Source: Phlebopus portentosus
Taxonomy: Eukaryota; Basidiomycota; Agaricomycetes; Boletales; Boletinellaceae
Reading direction: 5' to 3'
Length of the DNA: 64,000 nucleotides
Assembly (NCBI GenBank): GCA_037892935.1
Contig: JAYXKI010000006.1
Coordinates: 248,001-312,000 of the forward strand
Shown here: piece by piece, positions 63,971 through 64,000 of the stretch
How positions within the stretch are numbered: the first letter of the stretch is position 1
How the letters are laid out: each line of letters opens with the position of its first letter
Program-made: the position numbers and the translations under genes
Notes under the pieces: model-generated
The model's input: only the letters and a program-made list of their open reading frames with translations
Told to the model about the DNA's origin: nothing
Database searches by the model: none

Positions 63971-64000
63971 GATCCAGTCTTGAGTGCACAGGAGTATGTG
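63971..64000. other. Unassigned 30 bp past the Copia-B break
   Basis: From about 63970 the sequence leaves the copia gag-protease alignment (GATCCAGTCTTGAG…). Another insertion or a deletion begins here; too little is visible to say which. Confidence 0.4.

Overview
The window is a retrotransposon graveyard from a filamentous fungus, most likely a basidiomycete. The support is short phase-0 introns (47-63 bp) in two genes, Gal4-type Zn2Cys6 clusters, a Ty3 chromovirus and several Ty1/copia elements. No host housekeeping gene is visible. Labels used here (Gyp1, Gyp2, Gyp3, Copia-A to Copia-D) are local to this window.

Layout. 1-17805 holds rearranged copies of Gyp1, a Ty3/gypsy family with ~1.63-kb LTRs (TGAAGAG...GTTTCA). 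The 3' ends of two copies face each other and form an inverted repeat (1-4465 against 8881-13345). Between the arms lie a tandem duplication of LTR plus integrase fragment (1970-bp period) and a third copy with 5' LTR, primer-binding site and start of gag. 13328-17805 is the decayed pol and protease of the right-hand copy. 17806-18986 is the 3' end of chromovirus Gyp3 (integrase tail, chromodomain, LTR). 18987-20783 is unassigned AT-rich DNA. Copia-A (20784-43823, TSD ggtca) is split by a tRNA-derived insert (25818-26025), an inverted solo LTR (21984-22235) and the 16.3-kb Gyp2 (26394-42718, TSD gcac), which is itself hit by a Gyp1 solo LTR (31109-32736, TSD acgc). 44156-47608 is the 5' end of another Gyp3 copy. 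It is interrupted by Copia-B (minus strand), which contains Copia-C (TSD cttta), which contains Copia-D (TSD ctgat). Copia-D has identical 204-bp LTRs and an intact 1513-codon polyprotein.

Most unusual content. Both Gyp1 and Gyp2 carry, between the end of pol and the 3' LTR, a convergent (antisense) spliced accessory gene ending in a C-x2-C-x6-C-x7/8-C-x2-C-x6-C cluster of the Zn2Cys6 type. Gyp2 carries in addition a sense, uninterrupted 311-codon gene (28353-29288) with its own TATA box and a C-terminal tail resembling a SUMO-interacting motif. These look like retrotransposon-borne accessory genes, possibly regulators of the element. That role is inference.

Decay. Every old copy is riddled with C-to-T and G-to-A nonsense changes (CGA to TGA, CAG to TAG, CAA to TAA, TGG to TAG or TGA). 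The youngest nested element is clean.
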